A stretch of DNA of 19,666 bases, taken from positions 1-19,666 of the forward strand of contig JAEWML010000130.1 in the NCBI GenBank assembly GCA_023393155.1, written 5' to 3'. A model generated the notes under the pieces. The model ran no database searches, had not been told where the DNA came from, and saw nothing but the letters and a program-made list of their open reading frames with translations. Position numbers and translations under genes: made by a program. This stretch comes from Bacillota bacterium. GTDB lineage: Bacteria > Bacillota > Clostridia > Oscillospirales > Oscillospiraceae. Positions within the stretch are counted from its first letter, which is position 1. Each line of letters opens with the position of its first letter. Shown here in pieces: positions 6,885 through 14,410 of this stretch.

Positions 6885-7397
6885 CTACGGCAGGCCGAAG
6901 GCCTCCAGCGCGGCGCGGGTCTGCCTTGCTGCGTCGCAAAACTCGCCGTTTCCCGCCTTGACCTCTTCCACGCACTTGATATAGGCGGAGAGCTTGTCCG
7001 CCGCCTTTACCAGCGCCCTCAGCTCCGGGTCGGGGATTTCCAGCACCGGCGCATAGCACTCCCGCAGGTCCGGGGGCAGCATCTCCAGCAGCTTCCGGGT
7101 GGCCTCCTCCTCCACCTCGCGGTAGGCGGAGCGGATGGAAGGGCTGTAATACTTAATGGGGGTGGGCATGTCGCCGGTGAGAATTTCCGACGCGTCGTGA
7201 AACAGCGCCGCCGCCGCCGCCACGCCGGGGTCCACATGGCCGCCGAAGTGTTTATTGCGGATGAGCGCCAGCGCATGGGCCAGCACGGCCGTCTGGTGGC
7301 TGTGCTCTTGCACGTTTTCCGGGGCGGTATTGCGCATCAGCGCCCAGCGGGAGATGAACCGCAGCCGGGATATATACGCAAAAAAATGGCTTTTCAT
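6885..7397 (-). CDS. yfbR: YfbR-like HD-domain 5'-deoxynucleotidase, apparently truncated by an in-frame TAG
   Basis: A 170-residue HD-superfamily phosphohydrolase resembling E. coli YfbR, which removes the 5' phosphate from deoxynucleoside monophosphates. Metal-binding residues are visible: H32 in EHSHQ, H67-D68 in LFHDASE, and D134 in AADKLSAY. The substrate-loop signature LTGDMPTPIKYY lies at 73-84. The start overlaps the mtaB stop by 4 bp (ATGA), so it is the second gene of that operon. The frame ends at TAG (6885-6887). The next 20 codons in the same frame read VDYFLETFMDSFSLTLDQLK and then a second TAG. They resemble the E. coli YfbR C-terminus (MDYFMEIFVPSFHLSLDE), so the first TAG looks like a GAG-to-TAG nonsense change. 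The catalytic residues are intact; activity of the shortened form is uncertain. Confidence 0.88.
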   Translation of the reverse strand: MKSHFFAYISRLRFISRWALMRNTAPENVQEHSHQTAVLAHALALIRNKHFGGHVDPGVAAAAALFHDASEILTGDMPTPIKYYSPSIRSAYREVEEEATRKLLEMLPPDLRECYAPVLEIPDPELRALVKAADKLSAYIKCVEEVKAGNGEFCDAARQTRAALEAFGLP

Positions 7398-8689
7398 GGC
7401 GTTTCCTCCAATTCTCCCAGCAAAGAGAAGCCCTCCGTGCCTGTGATGCGGGTGCGAAGCACCCGGTTGTGAAGGCCCTCGCCGCGCGGAACCAAAACCT
7501 CCGTATAATTGGGCGCGTGACCGGAAAAGCGAGTTCCCTTGGCCTGCTCGAACAGCACAGGGTACACCTGTCCCACACAGCCCTCAAGATATTCTTTGCG
7601 CATTTCGTCTGCAACTGCGGCGGCCCGGGCAGCCCGTTTTTCCTTCACGGCTGCGGGGATTTGTGCAAGCTCCGCCGCCGGGGTGCCGGGGCGGATGGAA
7701 TAGGGAAAAATGTGCATCCGGGCAAAGCCGCACCGGCGGATAAAGTCCAGTGATTGGGCGAATTCCTCTTCCGTCTCGCCGGGAAAGCCCACGATCATGT
7801 CGGTAGTGACGGCGGGGCGGTCGAAATATTCCTTCAGCAGCGCCACGGAGCGGAAATACCGGGCGGTATCGTACTTCCGGTTCATGCGCTTCAGGGTTGC
7901 GTCGCAGCCGGACTGCATGGACAGGTGGAACTGAGGGCAGAGATTGGGCAGCTTCGCGGCCCTGCGGCAAAAGTCCTCATCGATGGTGCGCGGCTCCAGA
8001 CTGCCCAGACGCAGCCGAAGACCCGGCGCGGCGGCGCTGAGAAGCTCCATCAAATCAATCAGGCTTTGTCCGGTTTTCAAATCCGCGCCCCAGGAGGAAA
8101 TCTCAATGCCGGTGAGCACCATCTCCCGATAGCCCGCAGCCGCAAGCTCCTTTGCCCGTGCCGCCGCCTCTTCCGGCGGCAGGGAGCGGACGGGGCCACG
8201 GGCGTAAGGAATAATGCAGTAAGAACAGAAGTTGACGCAGCCGTCCTCGACCTTCAGCATGGCCCGTGTGCGGCCCTCCAGCCCTCCGGCGGGGAGAATT
8301 TCAAAAGCGCGGCGGTCAAAAACCCGGTCCACGGCCTCCATGGGCCTGCGATCCTCCAGCTCCTGCTCCAAAAGGTCCAGAAAGCCCATCCGGTCCCCTG
8401 TCCCGGCAATCAGGTCCACGTCCAGTTTCCGCACGTCCTCGGGCCGGGTCTGTGGATAGCAGCCGCACACAGCCACCACCGCCTCCGAGTGCTCCCGTCG
8501 GGCGCGGGAGAGCATCTGGCGGGACTTTTGGTCGCTGACGGCGGTGACGGAGCAGGTGTTCACCACATAGGCATCCGCCCCGTCGGAGAAAGACACGATT
8601 TCGTGTCCCCGGCGGGAAAGCTCCTGCTCCATGGCCTGCGTCTCATATTGATTCACCTTGCAGCCCAGGGTGTAAATAGCGATTTTCAT
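7394..8689 (-). CDS. mtaB: tRNA t6A37 methylthiotransferase MtaB
   Basis: A 431-residue radical-SAM enzyme that adds a methylthio group to t6A at position 37 of tRNAs reading ANN codons. The N-terminal methylthiotransferase domain carries the three cluster cysteines: C10 in TLGCKVNQYE, C46 in VNTCSVTA and C77 in CGCYPQ. The radical-SAM cluster ligands are C151, C155 and C158 (GCVNFCSYCIIPYARG). MIVGFPGETEEEF is seen near 296, and a TRAM RNA-binding domain fills the last 65 residues or so. KVNQYE and the length point to MtaB and away from MiaB or RimO. AAGGAG lies five bases before the ATG. It is divergent from a cysteine desulfurase, a natural source of sulfur for its clusters. Confidence 0.95.
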   Translation of the reverse strand: MKIAIYTLGCKVNQYETQAMEQELSRRGHEIVSFSDGADAYVVNTCSVTAVSDQKSRQMLSRARREHSEAVVAVCGCYPQTRPEDVRKLDVDLIAGTGDRMGFLDLLEQELEDRRPMEAVDRVFDRRAFEILPAGGLEGRTRAMLKVEDGCVNFCSYCIIPYARGPVRSLPPEEAAARAKELAAAGYREMVLTGIEISSWGADLKTGQSLIDLMELLSAAAPGLRLRLGSLEPRTIDEDFCRRAAKLPNLCPQFHLSMQSGCDATLKRMNRKYDTARYFRSVALLKEYFDRPAVTTDMIVGFPGETEEEFAQSLDFIRRCGFARMHIFPYSIRPGTPAAELAQIPAAVKEKRAARAAAVADEMRKEYLEGCVGQVYPVLFEQAKGTRFSGHAPNYTEVLVPRGEGLHNRVLRTRITGTEGFSLLGELEETP

Positions 8690-8698
8690 GGATTCTCC

Positions 8699-8727
8699 TT
8701 GCTATTTCAGACGATTTTCTTTATAAT
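8699..8727 (+). promoter_or_regulatory. Promoter of the cysteine desulfurase gene
   Basis: TTGCTA (8699-8704) and a perfect TATAAT (8722-8727) are separated by 17 bases. The predicted start near 8734 gives an 80-base leader. The -35 box lies only ten bases from the mtaB start codon. Confidence 0.65.
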
Positions 8728-8761
8728 AATACGATTGAGCCGCAATTGGCGGCACAGCTCT

Positions 8762-8790
8762 ATTATACGTGCATTTTATCTCTGGGGCAA
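8762..8790 (-). promoter_or_regulatory. Promoter of mtaB
   Basis: On the minus strand, TTGCCC (8785-8790) and TATAAT (8762-8767) are separated by 17 bases, the same boxes and spacing as the murI promoter. The predicted start near 8755 gives a leader of about 66 bases. The -35 box is inside the palindrome at 8783-8796. Confidence 0.65.
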
Positions 8791-8796
8791 GCCCCA
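8783..8796. promoter_or_regulatory. GC-rich palindrome in the cysteine desulfurase leader and mtaB -35
   Basis: TGGGGC-AA-GCCCCA is a perfect 6+6 palindrome. It covers the mtaB -35 box and lies in the leader RNA of the cysteine desulfurase, ending five bases before that gene's AAGGAG ribosome site (8801-8806). It could be an operator or a short RNA hairpin affecting translation. Confidence 0.4.
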
Positions 8797-8813
8797 ATCA
8801 AAGGAGTGTTTTC

Positions 8814-9947
8814 ATGATTTATCTCGACCACGCCGCCACCACGCCGGTGCCGAAGGCGGTGGCGGAGGAGATGGTCCGCGTGCTGACGGAGGAATACGGC
8901 AATCCCAGCTCCCAGTACGCCTATGGCCGCCGGGCCAAAAGTCTGGTGGAGGACTGCCGTGGAACCGTGGCGCAGGCCCTTGGCTGCGAGGCGGCGCGGC
9001 TGTTTTTTACCTCCTGCGGAACCGAGTCGGACAACTGGGCCTTCACCGCCGCCCTGTGGCAGAACCGGCGGGTGGGGCGGCATATCGTCACCACCGCCGT
9101 GGAACACAGCGCCGTGCTGGAGCGGTGCCGCTGGCTGGAACAGGACGGGTACGAGATTACCCGCATTCTCCCGGACAGGGACGGGAATATTCCGGCGGAA
9201 AAGGTGCTGGAAGCCGTCCGAGCGGACACGGCGCTGGTAAGCGTGATGCTGGTGAACAACGAGACGGGGAACGTTTACCCCATTTCGGAGATTGCCGCCG
9301 GACTGCGGATAAAAAGCGAAAAAGCCCTGCTGCATACCGACGCGGTGCAGGGCTTTTTGAAAATTCCCTTCTCCGCCAAAACCCTGGGCGCGGACTTCAT
9401 CGCCCTCTCCGCCCACAAAATCGGGGGACCCAAGGGCATTGGCGCGCTGTATATCGGCGGGCGGGTCCGCGGGCCCCGGGCCTTGCTGCCCGGCGGCGGG
9501 CAGGAGTCCGGCTTTCGCGCCGGGACAGAGGCCACCGCCCAGATTGCGGGCTTTGCCAAGGCGGCGGAGTTAAGGCTGGAGAATTTTGAGGATAAACTGC
9601 GGCACATGGCAGAGATGAAATCCTACGCCGTGGAGCGGCTGGGGGAAATCCCCGATTTGAGGTTTATCGCAAAGGGGACCGCGCCCCACGTGCTGTCCGT
9701 CTCCATGCCGGGGTATCCCAGCCAGAACGTGGTGAACGAGCTGTCTGAGGCGGGCATTTGCATTTCCGCCGGGTCCGCCTGCCATCAGGGAAAGCCCAGT
9801 CAGGTAACGGCGGCGCTGGGTCTTGAAAAGCGCGTGGCCGCTGGAGTGGTGCGGCTGAGCTTTGGCCCGGAAACCACGAAAGAGGAAATTGACGCGGCGG
9901 CGGACGCCCTGCGGCGGCATCACGACGCACGTTTTCCCATGCTGTGA
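8814..9947 (+). CDS. Cysteine desulfurase (NifS/IscS type)
   Basis: A 377-residue PLP enzyme that takes sulfur from L-cysteine as a persulfide for Fe-S clusters and tRNA thiolation. It begins MIYLDHAATTPV, typical of the family. H100 (VEHSAVLE) stacks on PLP, D176 and Q179 (HTDAVQG) bind the cofactor, K202 (SAHKIGGPKG) forms the Schiff base, and C323 (SAGSACHQGKPS) is the catalytic cysteine. AAGGAG sits seven bases before the ATG at 8814; an earlier in-frame start at 8769 has none. No iscU, nifU or thiI gene follows, so the partner is not visible. It cannot be assigned to IscS or NifS by eye, hence no symbol. It is divergent from mtaB, which needs the sulfur it mobilises. Confidence 0.95.
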   Translation: MIYLDHAATTPVPKAVAEEMVRVLTEEYGNPSSQYAYGRRAKSLVEDCRGTVAQALGCEAARLFFTSCGTESDNWAFTAALWQNRRVGRHIVTTAVEHSAVLERCRWLEQDGYEITRILPDRDGNIPAEKVLEAVRADTALVSVMLVNNETGNVYPISEIAAGLRIKSEKALLHTDAVQGFLKIPFSAKTLGADFIALSAHKIGGPKGIGALYIGGRVRGPRALLPGGGQESGFRAGTEATAQIAGFAKAAELRLENFEDKLRHMAEMKSYAVERLGEIPDLRFIAKGTAPHVLSVSMPGYPSQNVVNELSEAGICISAGSACHQGKPSQVTAALGLEKRVAAGVVRLSFGPETTKEEIDAAADALRRHHDARFPML

Positions 9948-9993
9948 CGCGCCCCAAAGGGTTTGTCCTGCGCAAAACGGGCCGGGGCGCGTC
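9946..9993. repeat. 10-bp perfect inverted repeat after the cysteine desulfurase gene
   Basis: GACGCGCCCC (9946-9955, starting in the stop codon) and GGGGCGCGTC (9984-9993) flank 28 bases. No T-run follows (TGATGAAAAG). It may be an inefficient terminator or an mRNA 3'-end stabiliser. The rest of the 115-bp gap before the MATE gene shows no convincing promoter. Confidence 0.5.
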
Positions 9994-10062
9994 TGATGAA
10001 AAGCCCGGAGACTGTCCGGTGCATATTCTGTATGAAATATTCTGAGAACGATTGAGGTAATT

Positions 10063-11454
10063 ATGTTTTCCGTGCTTCGCCAAAAGCCCGGCTTTTACGG
10101 CCGGCTGTGGAAGCTGTCGCTTCCCATGATTTTGCAAAATCTCATTACAACGTCCCTTGGCTTTGTGGACACCTTCATGGTGGGCCTGCTGGGCAACGAC
10201 CAGCTCTCCGCGGTCACCGCCGCCAACACGCCCATTTTTCTGGTGCAGGTGGTCATTTTCGGGGTGATGAGCGGGCTGACCGTGCTGGTGTGCCAGTATT
10301 GGGGCAAGGGGGACACCGTATCCATCAACCGGGTGATGGGCGTGGCGGCGTATGCGGGGCTTGCCGTCTCCGGGCTTGCGGCGCTGGTGCTGTTTTTGTT
10401 TCCGGAGTGGGTGATGGGCCTTGTCACCAACAACGCGGGGCTGATTGTGCTGGGCGCGCCGTATGTGCGGATTGTGGGCGTGTCCTATGTGTTCAACGCC
10501 GTCAGCTCCGTGTATGTGGGGATGCAGCGAAGCACGGAAAATCCCGGTTTCGGTATGGTGGTGTTTGCCATTTCCATGCTGCTGAATACATTTTTAAACT
10601 ACTGCCTGATTTTCGGTAAGTTTGGCGCGCCCCGGCTGGAGATTGCGGGAGCGGCGCTGGCCACTCTGACCGCCCGGGTGGTGGAATTTTCCATTGTGTT
10701 TGTTTACGCCGCCACCAACCGGCGCATTCCACTGGCGCCCCGGGCGCTGTTGTGCCCCGGCAAAGCCATGGCAAAAAGCGCGGTGGTCTATGCCGGGCCG
10801 GTCATTGTAAATGAGACGCTGTGGGGGCTTGGGACCGCCGTGATGACCGCCATCATGGGGCACATGGTGATCAGCGCGGATATGCTGGCGGCCTATGCCA
10901 TCATGGGCAACATTGACAAGTTTGCCACGGTGGCCTGCTTCGGCTTGGCCGGCTCCACCGCCGTCATCGTGGGGAAGCGCATTGGCGAGCGGGCCTCGGA
11001 GGAGGAGGTTTACAACCTGAGCTGCTGCCTGCTGTTGGTGTCCTTTTTGCTGGGAGCGGCGGTTGCCGTGGTGCTGGCGGTGCTGCTGCCCACGGTGTTC
11101 ATCCCCCTGCTCTATCCGCTGTTCAGCCTGACGGAAACCGCCGTGGAGGTGGCGGCGACCATGTGCGTGGTTTACATCATTATGATGCCCATGAAATCCT
11201 TTGACGTGTCCAACATCACCGGCGTGCTCCGCGCCGGCGGAGACGCACGGGCGGCGGCGATTCTGGACCTGATTCCGCTGTGGCTGGTGGCGGTGCCGCT
11301 GACGGCGCTGACGGGGCTGGTGCTGCACGCGCCTATTTGGCTGGTGTGCCTTTCCATTTACTCGGAAAACATCTGCAAAATGCCCGCCGGTTTTTTCCGG
11401 TTTAAAAGCCGGAAGTGGATTAACGACGTGACCATCCGCGAGGGGGAGGCATGA
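10063..11454 (+). CDS. MATE family multidrug/toxin efflux transporter
   Basis: A 463-residue inner-membrane protein with about twelve transmembrane helices in two homologous halves, as expected for MATE cation-driven antiporters. N-terminal signatures include LWKLSLPMILQNLITTSLGF, FVDTFMVGLLGND and LSAVTAANTPIF. The second half begins near MAKSAVVYAGPVIVNETLWG and includes FGLAGSTAVIVGKRIG. A cytoplasmic basic segment ends the protein. GAGGT lies four bases before the ATG. The gene overlaps rlmA by 4 bp (ATGA), so the two are translated together. The substrate cannot be told from sequence; MATE pumps export cationic drugs, dyes or metabolites. Confidence 0.93.
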   Translation: MFSVLRQKPGFYGRLWKLSLPMILQNLITTSLGFVDTFMVGLLGNDQLSAVTAANTPIFLVQVVIFGVMSGLTVLVCQYWGKGDTVSINRVMGVAAYAGLAVSGLAALVLFLFPEWVMGLVTNNAGLIVLGAPYVRIVGVSYVFNAVSSVYVGMQRSTENPGFGMVVFAISMLLNTFLNYCLIFGKFGAPRLEIAGAALATLTARVVEFSIVFVYAATNRRIPLAPRALLCPGKAMAKSAVVYAGPVIVNETLWGLGTAVMTAIMGHMVISADMLAAYAIMGNIDKFATVACFGLAGSTAVIVGKRIGERASEEEVYNLSCCLLLVSFLLGAAVAVVLAVLLPTVFIPLLYPLFSLTETAVEVAATMCVVYIIMMPMKSFDVSNITGVLRAGGDARAAAILDLIPLWLVAVPLTALTGLVLHAPIWLVCLSIYSENICKMPAGFFRFKSRKWINDVTIREGEA

Positions 11455-12275
11455 GCAGCCTGTTTCGCTGTCCCCTGTGCGGCGCGGGGCTGGAGCGGAC
11501 GGAACGGACCTATGCCTGCCCCGGGGGTCACAGTTTTGACATCGCCAAAGAGGGCCACACCCATTTGCTCCCGGCAAATCAAAAGAACTCCGCCGCCCCG
11601 GGGGACGACCCCGGCATGGCCGCCGCCCGGCGGGACTTTCTCTCCCGGGGCTACTACCGTCCTCTGCTGGACGCGCTGTGCGCCCTGGCTGTCTCCCACA
11701 CGGGGCCGGAGCCTGCGGTTTTGGACGCGGGCTGCGGAGAAGGGTATTACACCGCCGGAATTTATCAGGCGCTGCGCGAGGCGGGAAAGCGTCCCCGCAT
11801 GGCGGGGACGGACATATCCAAGGCTGCTGCGCGTCTGGCGGCGAAACGGGAAAAGGCTGTGGAGTTCGCGGTGGCATCCTCCTACCGGCTGCCGCTGGCG
11901 GACGGGTCTGTGGAGCTGCTGCTGAATTGCTTTTCCCCCCTGTGCGTTCCGGAATTTCGGCGGGTGCTGCAATCTGGCGCGAGCTTTTTGTATGTGGTGC
12001 CGTCGGCCATGCACCTGTGGGAGCTGAAGGAAATTCTCTATGACGCGCCCTATCCCAACGAGGAGAAGCGCACGCCCTACGAGGGCTTTTCCTATGAAGC
12101 TGTCGTCCCTGTGGAGGGGCGAATAGAGCTGAATTCTCAGGAGGAGATTCAAGCGCTGTTTCAGATGACGCCCTATTACTGGAAAACGCCGAAGGAGGGG
12201 GCAAAGCGGCTGGCAGCCGTGGAGCGCCTTGCGGTCTGCATTGGGTTTCATATTCATATTTTTCGGGCGGAGTAG
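11451..12275 (+). CDS. rlmA: 23S rRNA (guanine-N1)-methyltransferase RlmA family
   Basis: A 274-residue SAM-dependent methyltransferase for N1 of a guanine in helix 35 of 23S rRNA (G745 in E. coli, G748 in the Gram-positive TlrB type). The N-terminal zinc finger has C7, C10, C23 and H27, within FRCPLCGAG and YACPGGHSFDIAKEG. Conserved features follow: DPGMAAARRDFLSRGYY, the SAM site VLDAGCGEGYYT near 88-99, ASSYRLPLADGS and QMTPYYWKTP near the end. Similarity to E. coli RlmA is clear along the whole length. It overlaps the MATE pump gene by 4 bp. The G748-type members are linked to macrolide resistance in antibiotic producers, but which guanine is the target here is not shown. Confidence 0.93.
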   Translation: MSSLFRCPLCGAGLERTERTYACPGGHSFDIAKEGHTHLLPANQKNSAAPGDDPGMAAARRDFLSRGYYRPLLDALCALAVSHTGPEPAVLDAGCGEGYYTAGIYQALREAGKRPRMAGTDISKAAARLAAKREKAVEFAVASSYRLPLADGSVELLLNCFSPLCVPEFRRVLQSGASFLYVVPSAMHLWELKEILYDAPYPNEEKRTPYEGFSYEAVVPVEGRIELNSQEEIQALFQMTPYYWKTPKEGAKRLAAVERLAVCIGFHIHIFRAE

Positions 12276-12297
12276 CCCGAAGTGCAAAATCGGCACA

Positions 12298-12335
12298 AAA
12301 GCCGCCTGAAGATCATTCTTCAGGCGGCTTTCTTC
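12298..12335 (+). terminator. Terminator after rlmA
   Basis: A perfect 11-bp stem, GCCGCCTGAAG (12301-12311) and CTTCAGGCGGC (12318-12328), surrounds a six-base loop, with AAA before and TTTCTTC after. It begins 25 bases past the rlmA stop. The remaining 130 bases before the collagen-like gene hold no clear sigma-A promoter. Confidence 0.85.
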
Positions 12336-12459
12336 AATATGCTGAAAAGTATGCCGCGAAAAATTCGCCCGCAGCCGTGGGCAGGATGGCAAAGAGAGAA
12401 AAGAAAGCATAGACTGTATTGGGTTTCGCCAGCCTAATATCATGAAAGGAACTTCGTAT

Positions 12460-14394
12460 ATGGCTTTCAGAAACTGTTCGCCTTCCAATTCGGGATGCGA
12501 TAATTCCTCCACAAATTCTGAGGATTGCAGAATGAACATTCATTCCGGCTCCTCATGCAATTCCTATTGCTGCAGTTGTGTTCCCGGCCCTCCGGGCCCT
12601 CCCGGCTGTCCCGGATGTCCCGGACGTCCCGGCGCCACCGGCCCAACCGGCCCAACCGGTCCGCAGGGTCCCCAAGGCCCGCAAGGCCCCGCCGGGGCTA
12701 ATGGAGCCACCGGTCCCGCCGGTCCCGCCGGTCCACAGGGCATCGCCGGTCCACAGGGCCCCCAGGGGCCCCAAGGTCCTCAGGGACCTGCCGGAGCTAA
12801 TGGCGCCACCGGCCCTGCCGGCCCGCAGGGCCCCCAGGGACCCCAAGGCCCGCAGGGCCCCTTCGGCCCGCAAGGCCCCATCGGGCCCACTGGTCCTACC
12901 GGCGCTAACGGTGCGAACGGAGCCACCGGCCCCACCGGTCCTACCGGTGCGACCGGCGTAGGCGCAACCGGCCCAACCGGCGCCACCGGCGCAACTGGCC
13001 CCACTGGTCCTACCGGTGCCACTGGAGCGACTGGTGTAGGCGCAACCGGTCCCACGGGCGCAACCGGCCCGACCGGCGCCACTGGACCCACCGGTCCTAC
13101 CGGAGCGACTGGTGTAGGCGCAACCGGCCCAACCGGGGCCACCGGCCCGACCGGAGCCACTGGACCCACCGGTCCTACCGGAGCGACTGGTGTGGGCGCA
13201 ACCGGCCCAACCGGGGCCACTGGACCCACCGGTCCTACCGGAGCGGACGGTCCCATCGGTCCTACCGGTCCCACCGGAGCGGACGGTCCCATCGGTCCTA
13301 CCGGTCCCACCGGTGCAACCGGCCCGACTGGTCCGACTGGCCCCACCGGAACTTTTGAACCCGAAGAGACGCTCTTCAACGTCCTGGGCCCCGTGGGGTC
13401 TGCTACCGTGGGAGTTGGAGAAAACCTGATTTTCCAATCCTCTACGCTGGATATCACTGTAACGCAGGGTTCTGCAATTGTAACAATTGAAGATACTACC
13501 CCTGCCGGTCCCACCGGTCCCACCGGTCCCACCGGCCCCACCGGCCCCACGGGAGCAACCGGCGCAACCGGCGCAACCGGAGCCACTGGCCCCACCGGTC
13601 CTACCGGAGCGACTGGTGTAGGCGCAACCGGCCCCACAGGCCCCACCGGAGCGGACGGCCCCATCGGTCCCATCGGTCCCACCGGTCCCACCGGAGCCGA
13701 CGGAGCCACCGGCCCCACCGGCGCGACGGGCGCTACCGGAGCCGACGGAGCCACCGGCCCCACCGGCGCGACGGGCGCTACCGGAGCGGACGGCGCCACC
13801 GGCCCCACCGGCGCGACGGGCGCTACCGGAGCCGACGGAGCCACCGGCCCCACAGGCCCCACCGGAGCAACCGGTGCCGGTGCGATTATCCCCTTTGCAT
13901 CCGGACTACCCGTTGCTCCGACGGCTCTGCTGACAGGTCTTGTGGGCCTGCCTGCGGTGGTGAGCTTTGGCAATAGCACGGTTCTGCCTGATGTTTTGGG
14001 CGCAACCATCGACCTCACCGGCGCGGTGGGACTGATGGCCAACATGTCCTTCTCCATGCCAAGAGATGGGGTTATTACGGATATCACCGCGTATTTCAGC
14101 ACCGTGCTTGCTCTGACTTTGGTTGGCGGAACGGCGACCGTCACTGCCCAGCTCTATGCCTCCGCCACGCCCGATAACACCTTCTCGCCTGTTGCCGGGA
14201 CGGCAGTGACGCTGGCCCCTGCGTTCAGCGGTCTGGTGGCGATTGGAGACATTGCCTTTGGGTCGCTCACCGGTCTGAACATTCCTGTGACAGCGGAAAC
14301 CCGGCTGCTGCTGGTGTTCTCCGTCACCACTACCGGGATTGCGATTGACACCACGGTTACAGGCTATGCCAGCGGCGGCGTGAACATTGCTTGA
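12460..14394 (+). CDS. Collagen-like protein with BclB-type C-terminal domain, probable spore-surface protein
   Basis: A 644-residue protein built as follows: a Cys-rich N-terminus (residues 1-42, with C6, C13, C23, C33, C37, C38 and C40); a first Gly-X-Y stretch (43-297) opening with [13 protein letters not shown]; a non-collagen insert (298-347); a second Gly-X-Y stretch (350-474); and a beta-rich C-terminal domain of about 170 residues. That domain starts near [12 protein letters not shown] and includes [33 protein letters not shown] and [10 protein letters not shown]. It fits the BclB C-terminal domain of exosporium collagen-like proteins. Triplets are mostly GPT, GAT and GAD, so Thr sits at Y, the usual site of O-glycosylation. 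ATG at 12460 is chosen because AAAGGA precedes it by nine bases; an in-frame ATG at 12442 has no such site. No Sec signal is seen, in line with spore-coat deposition by the mother cell. A glycosyltransferase follows. Confidence 0.92.
   Translation: MAFRNCSPSNSGCDNSSTNSEDCRMNIHSGSSCNSYCCSCVPGPPGPPGCPGCPGRPGATGPTGPTGPQGPQGPQGPAGANGATGPAGPAGPQGIAGPQGPQGPQGPQGPAGANGATGPAGPQGPQGPQGPQGPFGPQGPIGPTGPTGANGANGATGPTGPTGATGVGATGPTGATGATGPTGPTGATGATGVGATGPTGATGPTGATGPTGPTGATGVGATGPTGATGPTGATGPTGPTGATGVGATGPTGATGPTGPTGADGPIGPTGPTGADGPIGPTGPTGATGPTGPTGPTGTFEPEETLFNVLGPVGSATVGVGENLIFQSSTLDITVTQGSAIVTIEDTTPAGPTGPTGPTGPTGPTGATGATGATGATGPTGPTGATGVGATGPTGPTGADGPIGPIGPTGPTGADGATGPTGATGATGADGATGPTGATGATGADGATGPTGATGATGADGATGPTGPTGATGAGAIIPFASGLPVAPTALLTGLVGLPAVVSFGNSTVLPDVLGATIDLTGAVGLMANMSFSMPRDGVITDITAYFSTVLALTLVGGTATVTAQLYASATPDNTFSPVAGTAVTLAPAFSGLVAIGDIAFGSLTGLNIPVTAETRLLLVFSVTTTGIAIDTTVTGYASGGVNIA
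12955..13272 (+). repeat. 78-bp tandem repeats in the collagen-like gene
   Basis: Three 26-codon units begin with Gly-Val codons at 12955, 13033 and 13111, exactly 78 bp apart. A diverged fourth begins at 13189. Each is Gly-Val followed by eight Gly-X-Thr triplets. Copies two and three encode the same peptide and are nearly identical in DNA. Confidence 0.88.
13351..13503 (+). other. Non-collagen domain inside the collagen-like protein
   Basis: About 50 codons ([15 protein letters not shown] to [10 protein letters not shown]) interrupt the Gly-X-Y region. The segment is beta-prone ([26 protein letters not shown]), lacks Cys and uses a less GC-rich DNA than the flanks. It may be a small folding or trimer-stabilising module. 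I do not recognise a named family. Confidence 0.75.
13696..13854 (+). repeat. 45-bp tandem repeats in the collagen-like gene
   Basis: Three units (13696-13740, 13741-13785, 13786-13830) and part of a fourth encode [15 protein letters not shown]. The first two are identical at the DNA level and the third differs at two positions. Such repeats expand and contract easily by slippage or recombination. Confidence 0.88.
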
Positions 14395-14410
14395 TTTTTA
14401 AAGCTCTTTC

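Noticed and set aside
6885..6887. TAG as a pyrrolysine codon
   Set aside because: Several other genes are not known to use TAG internally here, no pyl genes or PYLIS-like element are in the window, and a simple nonsense change explains it; kept only as a test in the findings.
7754..9589. A 611-codon plus-strand frame across mtaB and the cysteine desulfurase
   Set aside because: It runs antisense to mtaB and out of frame through the desulfurase; no motif is recognisable.
10594..12204. A 536-codon minus-strand frame opposite the MATE and rlmA genes
   Set aside because: Pro/Arg/His-rich composition with no family resemblance; both sense genes are well supported.
12408..12415. CATAGACT, resembling a sporulation sigma-E/K -10 box before the collagen-like gene
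   Set aside because: No matching -35 is found at a suitable distance; the resemblance alone is too weak to call a promoter, though a sporulation promoter would fit the product.
12955..13854. Regularly spaced repeats that could suggest CRISPR
   Set aside because: The repeats are contiguous, in frame, without unique spacers, and encode Gly-X-Y triplets.
12780..14144. A 454-codon minus-strand frame full of [10 protein letters not shown]
   Set aside because: It is the reverse complement of the Gly-X-Thr repeats; the other strand has the Cys-rich start, a ribosome site and a recognised C-terminal domain.
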